From: Hydractinia symbiolongicarpus
Taxonomy: Eukaryota > Cnidaria > Hydrozoa > Anthoathecata > Hydractiniidae
Direction of reading: 5' to 3'
Assembly (NCBI RefSeq): GCF_029227915.1
Contig: NC_079881.1
Coordinates: forward strand, 22,173,501-22,233,500
DNA: 60,000 nucleotides
Part shown: piece after piece, positions 1 through 11,649 of the stretch
How positions within the stretch are numbered: the first letter of the stretch is position 1
How the letters are laid out: the number at the start of each line of letters is the position of its first letter
Program-made: the position numbers and the translations under genes
The notes under the pieces: generated by a model
The model's input: the letters and a program-made list of their open reading frames with translations, nothing else
What the model was told of the DNA's origin: nothing
The model's database searches: none

Positions 1-127
1 TTGCACTAATCGCTATACCAGGATGTGCAGTACAGAATTCCTGCACGAAAGTGCTTAGCCTTGCATTCAATGCCAGTTAACCTGAGTTAGTTGTAGTAGA
101 TTATATAAGATCCCCGGTTTTTTCTAG

Positions 128-412
128 GTCGAAACGGAGAATAGTTGTTTCATTGACGTTCCACCAATCAAAGACACTATTGTAGTAAATGCTGCTGATC
201 TTCTTGAACGTTGGACAGATGGCGAAGTAAAAAGTGCCAGACATCGTGTTATATTTGTAGATAATAACAAACAAAGGCAATGTATTGCATTTTTTTGTCA
301 ACCAAACAATAATGTAACTGTTGAACCATTAACTGGTTGTTCATCAAAGTATATGCCTGTGAACACCTTGGAATATTTGAATAGCAAGTTTAACATTACA
401 TACCGAGAATAA
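128..412 (+). CDS. Last coding exon of an isopenicillin-N-synthase-like Fe(II)/2-oxoglutarate dioxygenase
   Basis: A pyrimidine-rich tract ending in TTTTTTCTAG at 127 looks like a 3' splice site. From 128 one frame stays open for 94 codons to TAA at 410-412. The peptide matches the C-terminal jelly-roll part of this oxygenase family: VVNAADLLERWTDG, then SARHRV with the distal iron-ligand His (exon residue 39), then RQC-IAFFCQPN at residues 50-59 where the family has the 2-oxoglutarate-binding RxS, and a closing KYMPVNTLEYLNSKF. The first iron ligands (HxD) must lie in exons left of the window. Oddities are Cys in place of the RxS Ser, and NAAD where NIGD is usual. The substrate cannot be told; relatives act on varied small molecules. 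The frame is intact, so the gene is probably functional. Confidence 0.82.
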   Translation, partial: VETENSCFIDVPPIKDTIVVNAADLLERWTDGEVKSARHRVIFVDNNKQRQCIAFFCQPNNNVTVEPLTGCSSKYMPVNTLEYLNSKFNITYRE

Positions 413-2305
413 GCATATATGTATGTATATGCCAATGTTAAATGCATGCCATAATAGTTCTACCTGTATGTTAAGAAAGAGTTAATATCACAATCAACAT
501 CTCTTCTTTGCATTGCATACGTAGTATTGACATTGCATTATCGAAGTTTCATTCAAAACTAGGGCGCCAGTCACATACGTTTTATCTTTTAACCTTGTTA
601 TTCTTCTTTCTTTAATTATCTTTGTTTCGTATTTGTTTTATAACAACTATATATACATTCATGCTATCCACCATCTTTTGAGAATTTTAATATTCTAACA
701 GGTGAGTCTAATAATTTTAAAGTCACGCTGAAGGAGAGTCTGTCCATTGAGCGAGATTGATCATTTCTTAATAAGTCAGTTATTTCTATTCCTCTAGAGC
801 TATTTTGACACAATTTTTTATACGAGTCCTTCATTTAATTATTAATTTTTATTTTATTTTATAAAGCGATAAATTTTTATAACGCAATGTGTGTGGTCAT
901 GCTCGCATTAAGTGGGCGAAAGTTAACATAACATTGTCGAATAAATAATAGTCGTTTTTTTTCTTTTTTTCTCCAAGATACTTATATATATATTATGTAA
1001 CATTGATATATACACATTGTTATGTTGCGTTATATTGTGTCATTACTAAACACTGGCTGATGTGAGTGTATTTTATTCCCAGTCATTATGAGATAAAGAA
1101 GGAAATATTAATTATAATTCTGAATAGTGAAACCCACATTAAGGAAAAGCTGCGTTGTAGAAGATAGACATCATATATCTACTGCTTTATCTATCTCTCT
1201 TGAGTTTCATTGGTTCAGAGGATTCGAGTTTCCATAAAAAAATTTTTTTTGAACGTTTATTCCCGGTCTATCACAAAAATTCAACACAGTTTTGCATTTT
1301 GCGGATTGTGCTGATAAATGTTTATATTCAAAACGCAGTTATTTATGTGTGCACCATCAAACATGAATTTAATATTATCAACATTTCTTGATGATGAAAT
1401 AGATATATCTTTTTAGAATTTTGCAAATGATGTTGTTTACTGCGGTTGCTTGAACTGATTAGGTCTGAATTGTTCTTACCGTGTGATAAGATTTTAAACT
1501 GTCAATGTTTTGTTACCACTTAATCGATAAACGTGAATTGGATAGAAAATTGGATAAAAAGTCACACCGTGCTCTATAAAGCCCGTTATTGAGGATTTTT
1601 GGCCTATTACCGTTTCAGATTTCCTGTATAAACCGATTAAAAAAAGCTAATTAACATCTCTGTTGAGTCTCATTAATACATCCACGACAGCCATAATGTT
1701 TTACATGTGCCAAATTATCGCGACATGCTAGAAAAATTTTTTTAAATTCTACCTGTTGTGATATATTTAAAGTACAGGAAATGACATGTTAATATGAAAT
1801 GCTATGTAATTACTAATTCCTTGATTTTCGGGCACATTGCTTTAAAATCAGGAAGAAATAGGCGAAACATTTTTTATCTATGTCAGGCTTTAAAAAATAG
1901 TCTTTGATATGATAAAGCCACAACAGATTATATCGAGAAGATGAACTTTTTAAATTGTCTAATTAATCTCACTGAAAATATTGTTTTGGTGAATAAGAAA
2001 ATTAAATATGTCATTAAATAATAATTAAATATGTTTCGAATTTCTTGCAAACAGTATGTTTTAGATTCTGTATTCACTCTAATGTTCATGTTTCCAATAT
2101 CTATTAAGTTCTTTTTTTAAAAAAAAATTATTAAATTATTTCTTGCAATTTTTTTGTACACCCTCAGTAGTTTGTATATTATAGTTCTAAGATTAAAAAA
2201 AGCTCGGCTCTGCTAACAAAGAAGCACAATTTTTATCATTTCTTCTAAAGTGTCTCAAACCCTAAACTGCTACTGATAAATTTTACTTCTTTATTTTTAT
2301 GATCT
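413..2305. other. 3' UTR of the oxygenase gene, then AT-rich DNA with no recognised gene
   Basis: After the oxygenase stop the sequence is AT-rich with homopolymer runs and no convincing reading frame. An AATAAA at about 940 could be a polyadenylation signal. A consensus-like donor (AACAG followed by GTGAGTC, about 702) may be chance or may indicate a spliced 3' UTR. I see nothing else here. Confidence 0.35.
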
Positions 2306-2973
2306 TTTTTTGTGGATGATACTTCAATAGAAAAATTACTCAATCTTGATGAAAATCTTACTTGGAGAAAATGGCATCCTTTTTAAAGCAAAATTTGTGC
2401 TAGATCAGAATTGTTTAAAAAACATATATTCTTCTTTCATTCACTGCTATCTAAATTATGCAAATATTGCGTGGTGCAGCACCAACGTTACAAAATTGAC
2501 AAAATCATGCAATCAGAATTATTTTCAATGTTGACAGATACACTCACTCCAGAGAAAATCTCAATGTACTAAATGTATACCAACTAAACATTTATCATTT
2601 TTATATATCAATTTTTATGTTTAAGCTTGAGAACAATATGTTACCAAGAGTATTTAAAAACATATTTCGAAAGATACAACATAAATATCCATCCAGATTT
2701 TCAATTAACGGTTTTTTTTAACCTAGGATTAATTATACAATCCCAAAGTTCTCTATAACTAGCAGGGGACCTAAATTGTGGAATACGTTTCTTGATAACG
2801 ACATAAAAGCTGTTTTATCACTTAACGAATTCAAACATAAACTAAAACATAAACTATTGACTACTGACAATCTATATTTATTTTGGAACACACGACAGTT
2901 ACAACGTACGACACATATAACACAACTCCCCATCATCTTCAATGCTAACCTTTTATATAGGTTGGAGGCTTAG
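2306..2973 (+). mobile_element. Decayed LINE: C-terminal part of a reverse-transcriptase ORF
   Basis: In broken frames the plus strand reads as the region after the RT domain of CR1/jockey-like LINEs. It starts near a WLDENLTW-like remnant (LNLDENLTWR), then GILFKAKFVLDQNCLKNIYSSF and the typical LNYANIAWCSTN. After a frameshift come LNVYQLNIY, LPRVFKNIF and, at 2776, LWNTFLDNDIK, the usual closing block. Several stops and frameshifts separate these blocks, and the RT catalytic part is absent, so this is a 5'-truncated dead copy. A 3' UTR probably runs on for another 100-150 bp. Confidence 0.75.
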
Positions 2974-3220
2974 TGATGAGGCTATTATATTTTTTCTCCT
3001 GTCTCTTTTTAACCACTTTAGCTAACCTTTTAAGCATATACAATCATATCTCTAGATTATACGATATAAAAGCTTAAGATTTGTGTCTTATTTTTACGAA
3101 AATTGTAAGTTCTTCAACGGCAAAAAAGATGCTTAAAAAAATAATGTTAGGACAAACTAAAAAAGCTAGTTGACGTAAGCAACTTGTTTTTACAAGTTGA
3201 TGGGGTCTGGAAACATCCAC

Positions 3221-3258
3221 TGACAATGTCATTTGCTTTTGACATTGTCATTTGCTTA
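3221..3258. repeat. Tandem duplication of a 19-bp unit
   Basis: Two adjacent copies of a 19-bp unit (TGACA-TGTCATTTGCTT core) differ at two positions. The core TGACAATGTCA is itself nearly palindromic. It is a short local duplication of unknown effect. Confidence 0.75.
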
Positions 3259-5514
3259 AAGGAAACTTTTAATATTTCTGTTTGAGTTTGTGAACTTGAA
3301 AAAGGAAGAAATTTTTTTATAAAAGAATGAATGTAGCTATTGTATATTTTTGTAAATTGATTTTGCATACAAGTGATAACTAAAGACGTTACAGAAATAC
3401 ATAATTAAGAAAAAAATTATTTCAGTGCATTGACCAACTTGCTTATTCAACATGTTTTTAATAATTTTGATTTCTTCTCCTTTGTAAGTTAAAGCACAAA
3501 TCCTTTAAACACAAATGTCAAAAAAGCAATGAGCAAGAAGTAAGTTTGAAATCAATAAAGATCATTAATTTATAAACATTGTATACGCTTCCACACAAAA
3601 GTTTTCACAAAATGTAAAAAAGGAAAGGTTTCTCAATAGCAAATCCAAATTAACAAAAATGAGTTCATTTGGCATGTTCTATATTGTCTTCACCCATAAA
3701 ATCTCCCACAAAAAGGTTACAAAACACATCAAATCATAAAAATCGGTGAGCGCAGTAGATACAGTCCTTGCCTATTAGATTACAAAATGTAAAAAATACA
3801 ACTTGGAAGGTGTAACATATTATTTATACCATAGAGATATAATAAAAGACAAAGAGACACAACGGCTATTCATGGTATTGTACTAAGGCGCGTCCCTAGA
3901 GCAGGTGGTGCATTCATGAAAATATAAAGTTCCCGAAGCTGGATTTTTTCCTCTCATCCAATCATGTCCCAATCAGGGTTAATAAATGTTTGCAAAACAA
4001 TATTTATTACCAATATTTTGTAATAATTAACTGCACGTGTTAGCATAATTTAGACTCGTTAAAACGATTTTGCAGTTGCTCGGAAAATTACAGCAAAGAA
4101 AATCGTCGTGAAACAAATATTTCAGCAAGGCCCCGAAAGAAAAATGTAAACAAATGCCAATAAAAAGCATTTTTTTATATATAGGTAGAAAGGATTTTTA
4201 CCACATATAAATGTAAATTTAGTACTAAATAAGCTCAAAGATTTTGATAAATATTTCATTAAGCCCTCTTTTAGCCAAGCAGAGTTAGACAGCTTTTAAT
4301 TGATCTGTTGTTGTGGACCAAATGCTATAACATAACATATAAACAAGTAGATTTTGTAGAAAGAGTGTCCAGTCAATTATTATTTTCCCTGACTGACATT
4401 AAAATCCCCTGTTTTTTCTATGCCAAATATACTTATAGCTTAAAAACAATAAGGCTGAGAATGGCTGAAAAATAAGAACACGATAAAACATAGAGAGAGC
4501 TGCGAAGTTTTACCGATAAGACTTCTTAAAAACACATACACACACACTCAAAAACATGGGAAACATCTTTCAAGGAAAATCTATTACCGAATTAATTGTT
4601 ACTAGTATTTGAAACGCGTATATGCTTATAAACGTAATTTTACACTGCAAATACTGGCAAGATACGTACAACAAAATAAGTTTAAAATGCTTAAAATATA
4701 GAAATATAAGAACAAATTTCTAGTTAAACATGTCAAAAACACCTTAAGGTAAAGCTAAAGATAAAAAAGTGTATATCAAGCTTTGCTACAGTACATTCTA
4801 ATAAAATGTTTATAAGAACAAGGTATATATATACTTATATACGGTATGACTTGTGGATTTTTTTTAAAAAATCAGTAGCTTGGATTGCATACACATACGT
4901 ACTTGTGTTAAATACATCGTGATTCGACACTTCCATACAACGTTCCCGGTAATGCTGATCTGGTTTTCTAACGCTGTATATTGCTGATCAAGATTTTCTA
5001 CCTCCATACTGAGATCGTAAAACGTGTGTTTGAAATGAAAATTGTGTGAAACTTTTGGTAATTAATTTTCAGTGCATATTTTCATTGTCTGATATAAAAG
5101 CAGTTGAGTTCAGAGCTTACATCACTTGAATGTGGTCTAAGTGCTAGCAAGTGAGAACTGATAGTTCATAGAGAAATCGTTCATTGGCTAGCAGTAGTCA
5201 TTTAAATTCTATGTAATTAGCCTATTCGCAGTTATAGCTAGCTATAGCTATACCCTCCATGACATGTTTAGAGCAGCTCCTGAAACCTAAATAGAAATAA
5301 GATGGTAGATTGCTAAAGCTGTTTTGTTATAACTTTTACATACGATAACCATAGCCATAACTCGCTTTTTTACAAAAACGTAGTATAACACACCGAGTGT
5401 GTTTAAAGGGACACTTTATCAACACAGAATATTTACAGTTGAATATTGGCTTTAAACTTTGGTTAGCCATCGTCTTTCACTTAGGTTATTACTAAATGAA
5501 GAATAAACCCTTAC

Positions 5515-5555
5515 CTTCGTACATCTATGAAGGGTTCGTATTCCGCTCATTATTT
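5515..5555 (-). CDS. Candidate small first coding exon on the minus strand
   Basis: On the minus strand a strong 3' splice site (run of T then CCAG, ending at 5556) and a consensus 5' splice site (CGAAG followed by GTAAGG, from 5514) bracket 41 bases. Only one of the three frames carries an ATG and stays open: ATG at 5550 gives MSGIRTLHRCTK and ends exactly on a codon boundary at the donor. This would suit a first coding exon behind a 5' UTR intron or a spliced-leader acceptor. I could not identify the next exon with confidence, and the peptide matches no family I recognise, so this remains a splice-signal-based candidate. Confidence 0.28.
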
Positions 5556-8246
5556 CTGGAAAAAAACACAATTGTATTTTCTATATGTACGACAACAACA
5601 AACATGGCTGCTTGACCTTCAAACATCTTCTCCAACTGATTTTCTTGAAAATTGTACAGGTAAATTATTTCGAAGGCGAGGGTAACCCCTGAGAACCTTT
5701 TAACCAATTAACTTTGGCGGAATTCAGTGGAAAACCTTATTATTTTCTTAATCTTTTACAAATAAAATTGTTGGGATTCTATTTTGAAAGAATCGGTAAT
5801 TATTCGTTTTGCGAGTGCCGCACAAAATGAGCTGAAACATAGTGACGCGCCTTCTCCGCTTGTTTGTCTTAACAATAGGAATTTGAATAGAGAATTATCG
5901 TGTTGTGTCTCTTTCTCTTTTAATAATATCTCTATGCTGTACCGGAAGACGTGCCTGTACAGTGGTGGATACCATCGGATAAGTAAAAATATCCTAAAGC
6001 AGTAATGACAACAAAAATACAAGAGAATGTCGAGAAAAAAGGTTTTTCATCAACACTATATGATCCTATATTAAGTCATGATCAACAGAATCTATCTAAG
6101 AGAACGAATGATCTCGGACATTCATTTAAAGAGAAAGACATTCGAATTGGTTTTGATCGTGTTATTCATCATAGTGGAATACTTTGAAATATTAACCACA
6201 TTAATGCATTCAGGCAAACTACATGAATTTGAACATTCTCAGATAAAGCTTCCCAACGAATTAATTCCTGTGGATCGTGACAACATTCCATAAAATTGGT
6301 GAATAATATCATATAGCTGATTACCCGTGGAAGAATCCACTCAATCTCTTACTAAACAGATGTAAGGGATACCAAACAAAAACATACAACACAGTATTTT
6401 GAATTTTCAAAACTGACATTTCAACCCCGACCCCGGGCTCTTTGTCTCTTTTATAACAGGATGGCAAAAAGAGATAAAAGCCCTAGGATCGAGGTTGTTC
6501 AGAATCTGCATTATTTTATAAGCAGATTGTTTATAACCTCTGAAACAAAAAGTCAAAATTAAATTGATAAAATAAAAATGAAAATTGTCTAAAAAATTGA
6601 AGGTGTTTAACAATCGTTACGTAAAAAGCGAAATACACTAAAACCATATACTTCCCTTGCCGTTCCAGAAGTACACCAGGAAAAAGAAAGGATACCAAAA
6701 ATTAAAAAAAAATCCAACATTTTTCGTTAAGTCATGCAAAATCAGCTCTTTAATCTATATTGCATACGGGAACACTTCCAAAGTTATACTCAAAATATAA
6801 GAAATTAATAGTTGACAACACATAAAAGAGAAATATACTTGAATCATTTGGTATATTATATATCTACTGAAATATTTCAATCCAAAATACTAAAAGAACA
6901 CTTTGCCTTACAGACCTAAACTTGATATTTTATGCGTGATTAAAAAAGATCACACATAAAATCAAAAAAGATAACAATGCAGCGTTTTCGAATTTAAGAA
7001 TCGAATATATTTCAAACTATCGCAACGTAACAGATGTAAACAATGATTTAAGTTTAGGATTTAGGTTTAGTTTTTTTAAAACGACATCAACACTGAATTA
7101 CACAGTTTGTAGTGTTAAAAACAGTAATAACAGAAAAATTACTTTTTACAGTTTAAGTAAATTCTTCTCTATGATACACACGTTGTGTGTTTTCGTTTCA
7201 ACGTGTTGGTGTTCTCAACCTTTTTGACAAATGCTATTCTTATTATCTCAATATGTTCTTAACATGACTATGGCCTGAAAATATGCAATGCCTTATTAAA
7301 ATAAATCCTGCTATAAGTTACTATAGCTAGCCAATGGCAATTTCTAGATTGAATGGTCCATTGCTTGGACAGAAAAAAATTCAGTTCGTTCGATATACAA
7401 TAAAAACAAGTAAACTTCTAATCAATTTTTTGCGTCATACAAATGTTCATATTTAAACTACCAAGCTCAGACATATTCTTAGGATATTCTAAACTTCTGA
7501 CCCATTTTTCAGAGTATATTTTTACAAAATAAGTGCTTAAAGAAAATATTATCCGGCTTAAGAAACAACAACAAACTTAATATTTAAGAAAAAAAAGCAG
7601 CTCTGAAAGAAACACCTAAAAAATCGTTATACACCCAAATTCATTTCTCTATTAAATAATTTAAACAACACACCCCTGCTTTTCTTTCTTTTTAAGTAGT
7701 TGGCTAGCTAGGGTTCTCTGAATAAAAGTCCAACCAGTTTTTTACTTCGATAACTAAATTTCTCTTCATTCCAAAGAGAAAGAATTGAGAATGTATAGCT
7801 ACAATTTTCTAATGCATTTCCAAACAATTCTTTTTGTGATGTTATCGTACGTTTTTCTTCGTTTTAAAAAATATTTCTGACCACACCCTTATTTACTTCG
7901 TTCGACAACAACAGCTTGTTTTTTACATTTTAAATTTGAATTACATATCATAGTCATATTCGAATGCGATACAACCTCGGTCCTAGAACACAAAAATGTA
8001 AAATATAGAAAAACATATAAGCTTAAAGCTAACCTCATTATGGAGTAAACATTGGCATGCTTTGTTTGAAATAACTTTTTTCATGATTAACTTAAAAAAC
8101 AGACAACCTTTTTGTTTTCTTTTTTCAGTTGATAAACAACACATGGTAAACCGGGGGTATAATGTAATTATTTCAACCGAAACGACCGAGAACGGCGCTG
8201 TAGCATAAGTGACAAATGGACCCCCTGTTTTCTTATTTAGCGGCTT

Positions 8247-8359
8247 ACCTATTTTTTTAGTAAATTTTAGCGTTCGACCACGCCATAAGAAAGTGACCCG
8301 TGAGTTGCGTGTCGTGGACTCACTATTTTACTCAGGCAAGGTAATTAATATATAAGATA
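8247..8359 (+). repeat. Left terminal inverted repeat of the 3.5-kb transposon
   Basis: It matches the reverse complement of 11650-11764 with scattered mismatches and small indels. The outermost 15 bases are less conserved than the interior, so the true tip may be a few bases off. Confidence 0.88.
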
Positions 8360-8425
8360 CAGAAATAATCTTTTTTGAAAATATATATATCTTCGTTGAG
8401 AATAGTGATAACTCACAAGAACTAG

Positions 8426-8893
8426 AAAGAAACACAGTTGGTCAGGATAAAAACACATTACGGCAAAGAATATGAAAGTTTTGCAGGGAATAAGTTCTTT
8501 GAATACATGATTCATAACACCAAAAGGAATGTAATAGTACGAGATACTAGCCTGGTTATTCAACCTTATTTATTTTGGCTTGGTGCTAGTCCGGAGAGTT
8601 TAGTTCAAGATATTTCTGAGAAACCAGCTTTACTTGAAACGAAATATCTGTACACAAAAAGAAATTTGTATCCTAGAGAACTGCTTGAAGATGAAAAGTT
8701 TTATGTTGTTCAAAAAGAAGGTGTTCTATATTTGAAAATAGGAGCATCAAATTGGTTATTTTACTCAAATTCAGCTAGCTATGGGTTTGGCACAAAACCG
8801 CAATGTTATTTTGTTGTATGTAAGGGATTGCTAATTTTAAAAATTGAATTTGAAGAAAAATATTTTACAGAATTGGATACAGATAGTATATAA
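8426..8893 (+). pseudogene. YqaJ/lambda-exonuclease-like ORF of a DNA transposon (probably inactive)
   Basis: The open frame runs from just after a TAG at 8423 to TAA at 8893; there is no in-frame ATG near the start, so it begins as an exon (possible acceptor CACAG before 8438) or is truncated. It reads as the PD-(D/E)xK exonuclease fold of YqaJ proteins: IQPYLFWLGASPESLV (family: LGASPDGLV), then PALLETKYLY (family: LLEIKCPY), then a C-terminal QCYFVV strand. The catalytic Asp of SPDG is Glu here, and the usual YYYQVQ segment is replaced by WLFYSNSA, which argues for loss of nuclease activity. In living relatives the enzyme would act as a 5'-3' exonuclease accessory to transposition. It sits just inside the left inverted repeat and converges on the minus-strand transposase. 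Confidence 0.68.
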
Positions 8894-9240
8894 TACTGTA
8901 TACTAATAAATAGGGTATACCGCAAGGGAAGAAATTTTTGCAACCAATTACTGCATGAAATTATTTTTGAATCTTAATTTTCGTAAGGCAACCACGAAAA
9001 ATGCGTGAAAATAATAGCGAACTTCAAATATTCTTAGTGATTCGTAAAAAGCGTTAAAATTTACTTATATTGACGGTTTCATTTGGAATTTTTTTCCTGT
9101 GGTATGTCTGATATAATATTATACTACATGCACATGTGCACATATAATATATGCTATTAATTAATAGACAGATCTTTTTTAATCAAAGTTTACATCATAA
9201 AATACATGACACTGTCCAAACCTGGTTAATGGAGGTATGT

Positions 9241-9622
9241 AATGTTAAAGGAATCTCCTTTTGTAGCTATTTGAACTTTTTGACTCGTTGAATTGCACGT
9301 CCAACATGAATACGAACAGATGCAATAGTCTGACTTTTAACAACATCTCTCTCAAAAAAATGATCTTTTTTCTAAGGAAAGAAAGTATATTCAAGTGGAC
9401 ACGTAGTGAGTTTAGCTGATCAGCAATTGTAATCTGCCATCAAACTATCTTCTTTATCCCAGAGTTATTCGGTAAGAATACCTGACCTAGCTACAATTTC
9501 TTTGTCAGAAATTGAACCTTCATGTAACTGACAGCTAAAGGTGATTGCACCTGATGGTTTTATTCTAAGTAGATCCTTGCATGTTATATGGTTCTTATAG
9601 CGTAAATACAAAGCACGGTCAT
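9241..9622 (-). pseudogene. Decayed DDE (DDE_Tnp_4-type) transposase, catalytic C-terminal half
   Basis: Read on the minus strand in one largely consistent frame with several stops: YKNHITCKDLLRIKPSGAI, then LHEGSISDKEIVARSGIL, then a SLMADYN relic of the MADRGF block, then VVKSQTIASVRIHVGRAIQR. These are the ordered signature blocks of DDE_Tnp_4 transposases (SGSISDKEI, MADRGF, IASVRIHVERAI). Upstream of 9622 the similarity stops abruptly, so the N-terminal half, including any THAP domain, is gone or displaced. It lies inside the 3.5-kb element, convergent with the YqaJ-like frame. Confidence 0.72.
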
Positions 9623-10240
9623 TCAGTTCCGCCTGCATGCGGGAAACTCATTCTGCGCATGCACTAACTCTTGAGATCTCAGGACGCAAAATTACCGTGA
9701 TTATGATGACGCCATAATCTCGACATACCTGACTTAACTTGCAAAATTACAAGGCATGGTGCTAATATATTGTTTACTTTGTATTTTATTATATTAAATG
9801 TGGCCAAGGCTATAAACAACAAAAACCACGGGTTTGCTTTTGTTGTGGTAACGTAAAAAAAAGGGTTCCTTTATCCGACAAATTTGCAGAATTCCCATAT
9901 TTTACCAAAATTTGAGAGAGAACTACAGTGTTTTACCCAGTATATATAATTTGAAAAGCTACAGGATTTATCTTTCCGCTGTAAACAACGTTATTCTGCT
10001 TACATTTTTTTACTAAAAGTGTTTTAAGCATTTTTTACAGTAAGAGGATTTGGCTGGTTGCTAGTTTACTTAAATATTAACAAACATGTCCGACAGGACG
10101 ACATGTAAAAGATCCTAGATTATCAAAAAGGTTATATTAATCCAATTATTACATTAAACAGATTATTTGATTACTCTGGTGAAGTGTGCACAAATATAAG
10201 TATGAAATTGTGGGAGATCAAGACCACCTAAATCAATGTA

Positions 10241-10294
10241 TGTTAAGTAGACATAAATGCTACGCTAAGTTGTTAAGTAGACATAAATGCTACG
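10241..10294. repeat. 24-bp direct repeat separated by 6 bp
   Basis: Two identical 24-bp copies (beginning TGTTAAGTAGACATAA and ending CTACG) occupy 10241-10264 and 10271-10294. It is a recent local duplication inside the 3.5-kb element. Confidence 0.85.
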
Positions 10295-10984
10295 AAAGGA
10301 AAAAAAAGGCAGCAATCCCAAGAAAGATATAGCAGATTGATATAGGTGTCATCTTTATTTCAATAGCACATGGGTTAATTTTTGGCGGAAAAATATGTAA
10401 CCCTTAAAGTTAAATGGAATAAGAACATGTTTTATAAACAATCCAAGGCTATCTTACTGGCAATTTTGGAATTATATTTAGCTAGCTGGCTGTTAATTGG
10501 ACTGTGAAAAACTAAACCAAATAAGCCTTATGAATTCTTTGAACAATGTCATATTAAATGTCATATTTCGAACTCATGCCGAAAAGTCTCACATAAAGAT
10601 AAAAATAATCTAAGTTACAATATAATTTGTGTATCTCATTTAGTAAACATAAAAATAAAAACTGTACATTAACATAATTCTTTAAATAAGTCTTCCAATA
10701 AGAACCATATAATGTGCATAGTAGTTGTGTTTGCAACAAAAAGTATCCCAAACAATTGAAACCATACAAGGAGTAATCCATAAAAACTTTAACAGGTTGT
10801 TACGCCACATAGAAACTAAAATAATATGACAGTGGATTTTTAATATTAACATTTAGATACACAACACATTACTTTAACAGGACAAATTTTAACTAAAAAT
10901 AAAAATATTTTGCCTTGGATTTTCTTTTCTTTTTTTTCATAGACATAATATCATGAATGTTAAACTTGTGCAGGTAAAAAAGAT

Positions 10985-11278
10985 GTGCATATAAATTGTA
11001 TAGGAGAAAAAATAGAAGTAAAATCAATTTATTTAACGCAAAATAGATTTACTTTAAGGAAAGAAATTTTCGCGGGGACAAATTTTCGTGAGGATAAAAT
11101 ATCGCGAAAATTCGCTAAGTTAATTTTCGCAAATTCTACTTCTGGAAGAATTTATAGAGAAAAACTTTCGCGAATTTTCCAAAATCTTTATTTTTGGGAA
11201 CAAAAACTTTTGCGAAGAACAATGAATTTCAATGAAAAAAAAATCGATTTCAAATCGGATATCTTTCCAATGAAATAA
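10985..11278. repeat. TTCGCG/CGCGAA-rich interspersed repeat
   Basis: This segment is open for 97 codons, but the composition is that of a repeat: blocks such as TTTTCGCGGGGACAAATTTTCG, split here as TTTTCGCGGGG and CAAATTTTCGTG, then ATCGCGAAAATTCGC and AACTTTCGCGAATTTT, alternate in both orientations. I treat the open frame as fortuitous. Similar CGCGAA-containing pieces occur near 16540, 20050 and 24550. Confidence 0.5.
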
Positions 11279-11307
11279 CAAAACTACTGTACTCTTCTCT
11301 TCGTTTT

Positions 11308-11311
<4 letters not shown>

Positions 11312-11342
<31 letters not shown>

Positions 11343-11640
11343 ACATATATTTGGCATCCATAATTTACAAATGGTTCTTCTGCCTACAAAAAAAATAAAA
11401 ACTATAAAAATCTATAAAATCTATAAGATCAGTAAAAAAATATATTGAATCTAAGTGCATAATGAAATAAATGGGCTCACAGAGTACGAAATGGTGCCGG
11501 TAGAGTAAGTAGACACATTGAACAAGAAAAAAAAAAAGAAGAGACTAATTAAAAATAAATAAATTGATGGCACCGATGTAAGGACACACAAAAAAGGTAG
11601 AACTATAATGAAAAGATGGGGGGAAATAGGTAGCCTACAT
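11312..11640 (-). mobile_element. (TTA)n microsatellite and probable LINE 3' end on the minus strand
   Basis: A pure run of about ten TTA units at 11312-11341 is, on the minus strand, an (AAT)n tail. The 300 bases behind it are T-rich on that strand with no ORF, as in LINE 3' UTRs ending in short microsatellite tails. A comparable (AAT) tail ends the LINE remnant at 41.7 kb. The microsatellite is certain; the LINE assignment is inference. Confidence 0.5.
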
Positions 11641-11649
11641 GCATAGAGT

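Larger units (their letters stand above)
2974..8246. other. Long AT-rich stretch without a recognised gene
   Basis: Apart from the 3221 duplication and the exon candidate at 5515-5555, no family is recognisable. Two overlapping open stretches at 5784-6005 and 6005-6187 (the second begins with ATG) sit in slightly less AT-rich DNA and run into a third frame to 6293, but they match nothing I know. An exact 18-bp stretch at 6324-6341 recurs inverted just 3' of the LINE ORF at 14172-14189, so part of 6.0-6.4 kb is probably repeat-derived. Confidence 0.4.

Noticed and set aside
5784-6293. Overlapping frames at 5.8-6.3 kb as a possible gene
   Set aside because: Three different frames, no family match, and a repeat-derived 18-mer nearby; kept only as unassigned sequence.
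10985-11278. 97-codon open frame
   Set aside because: It consists of TTCGCGAAAATT-type repeat blocks in both orientations; coding potential is incidental.
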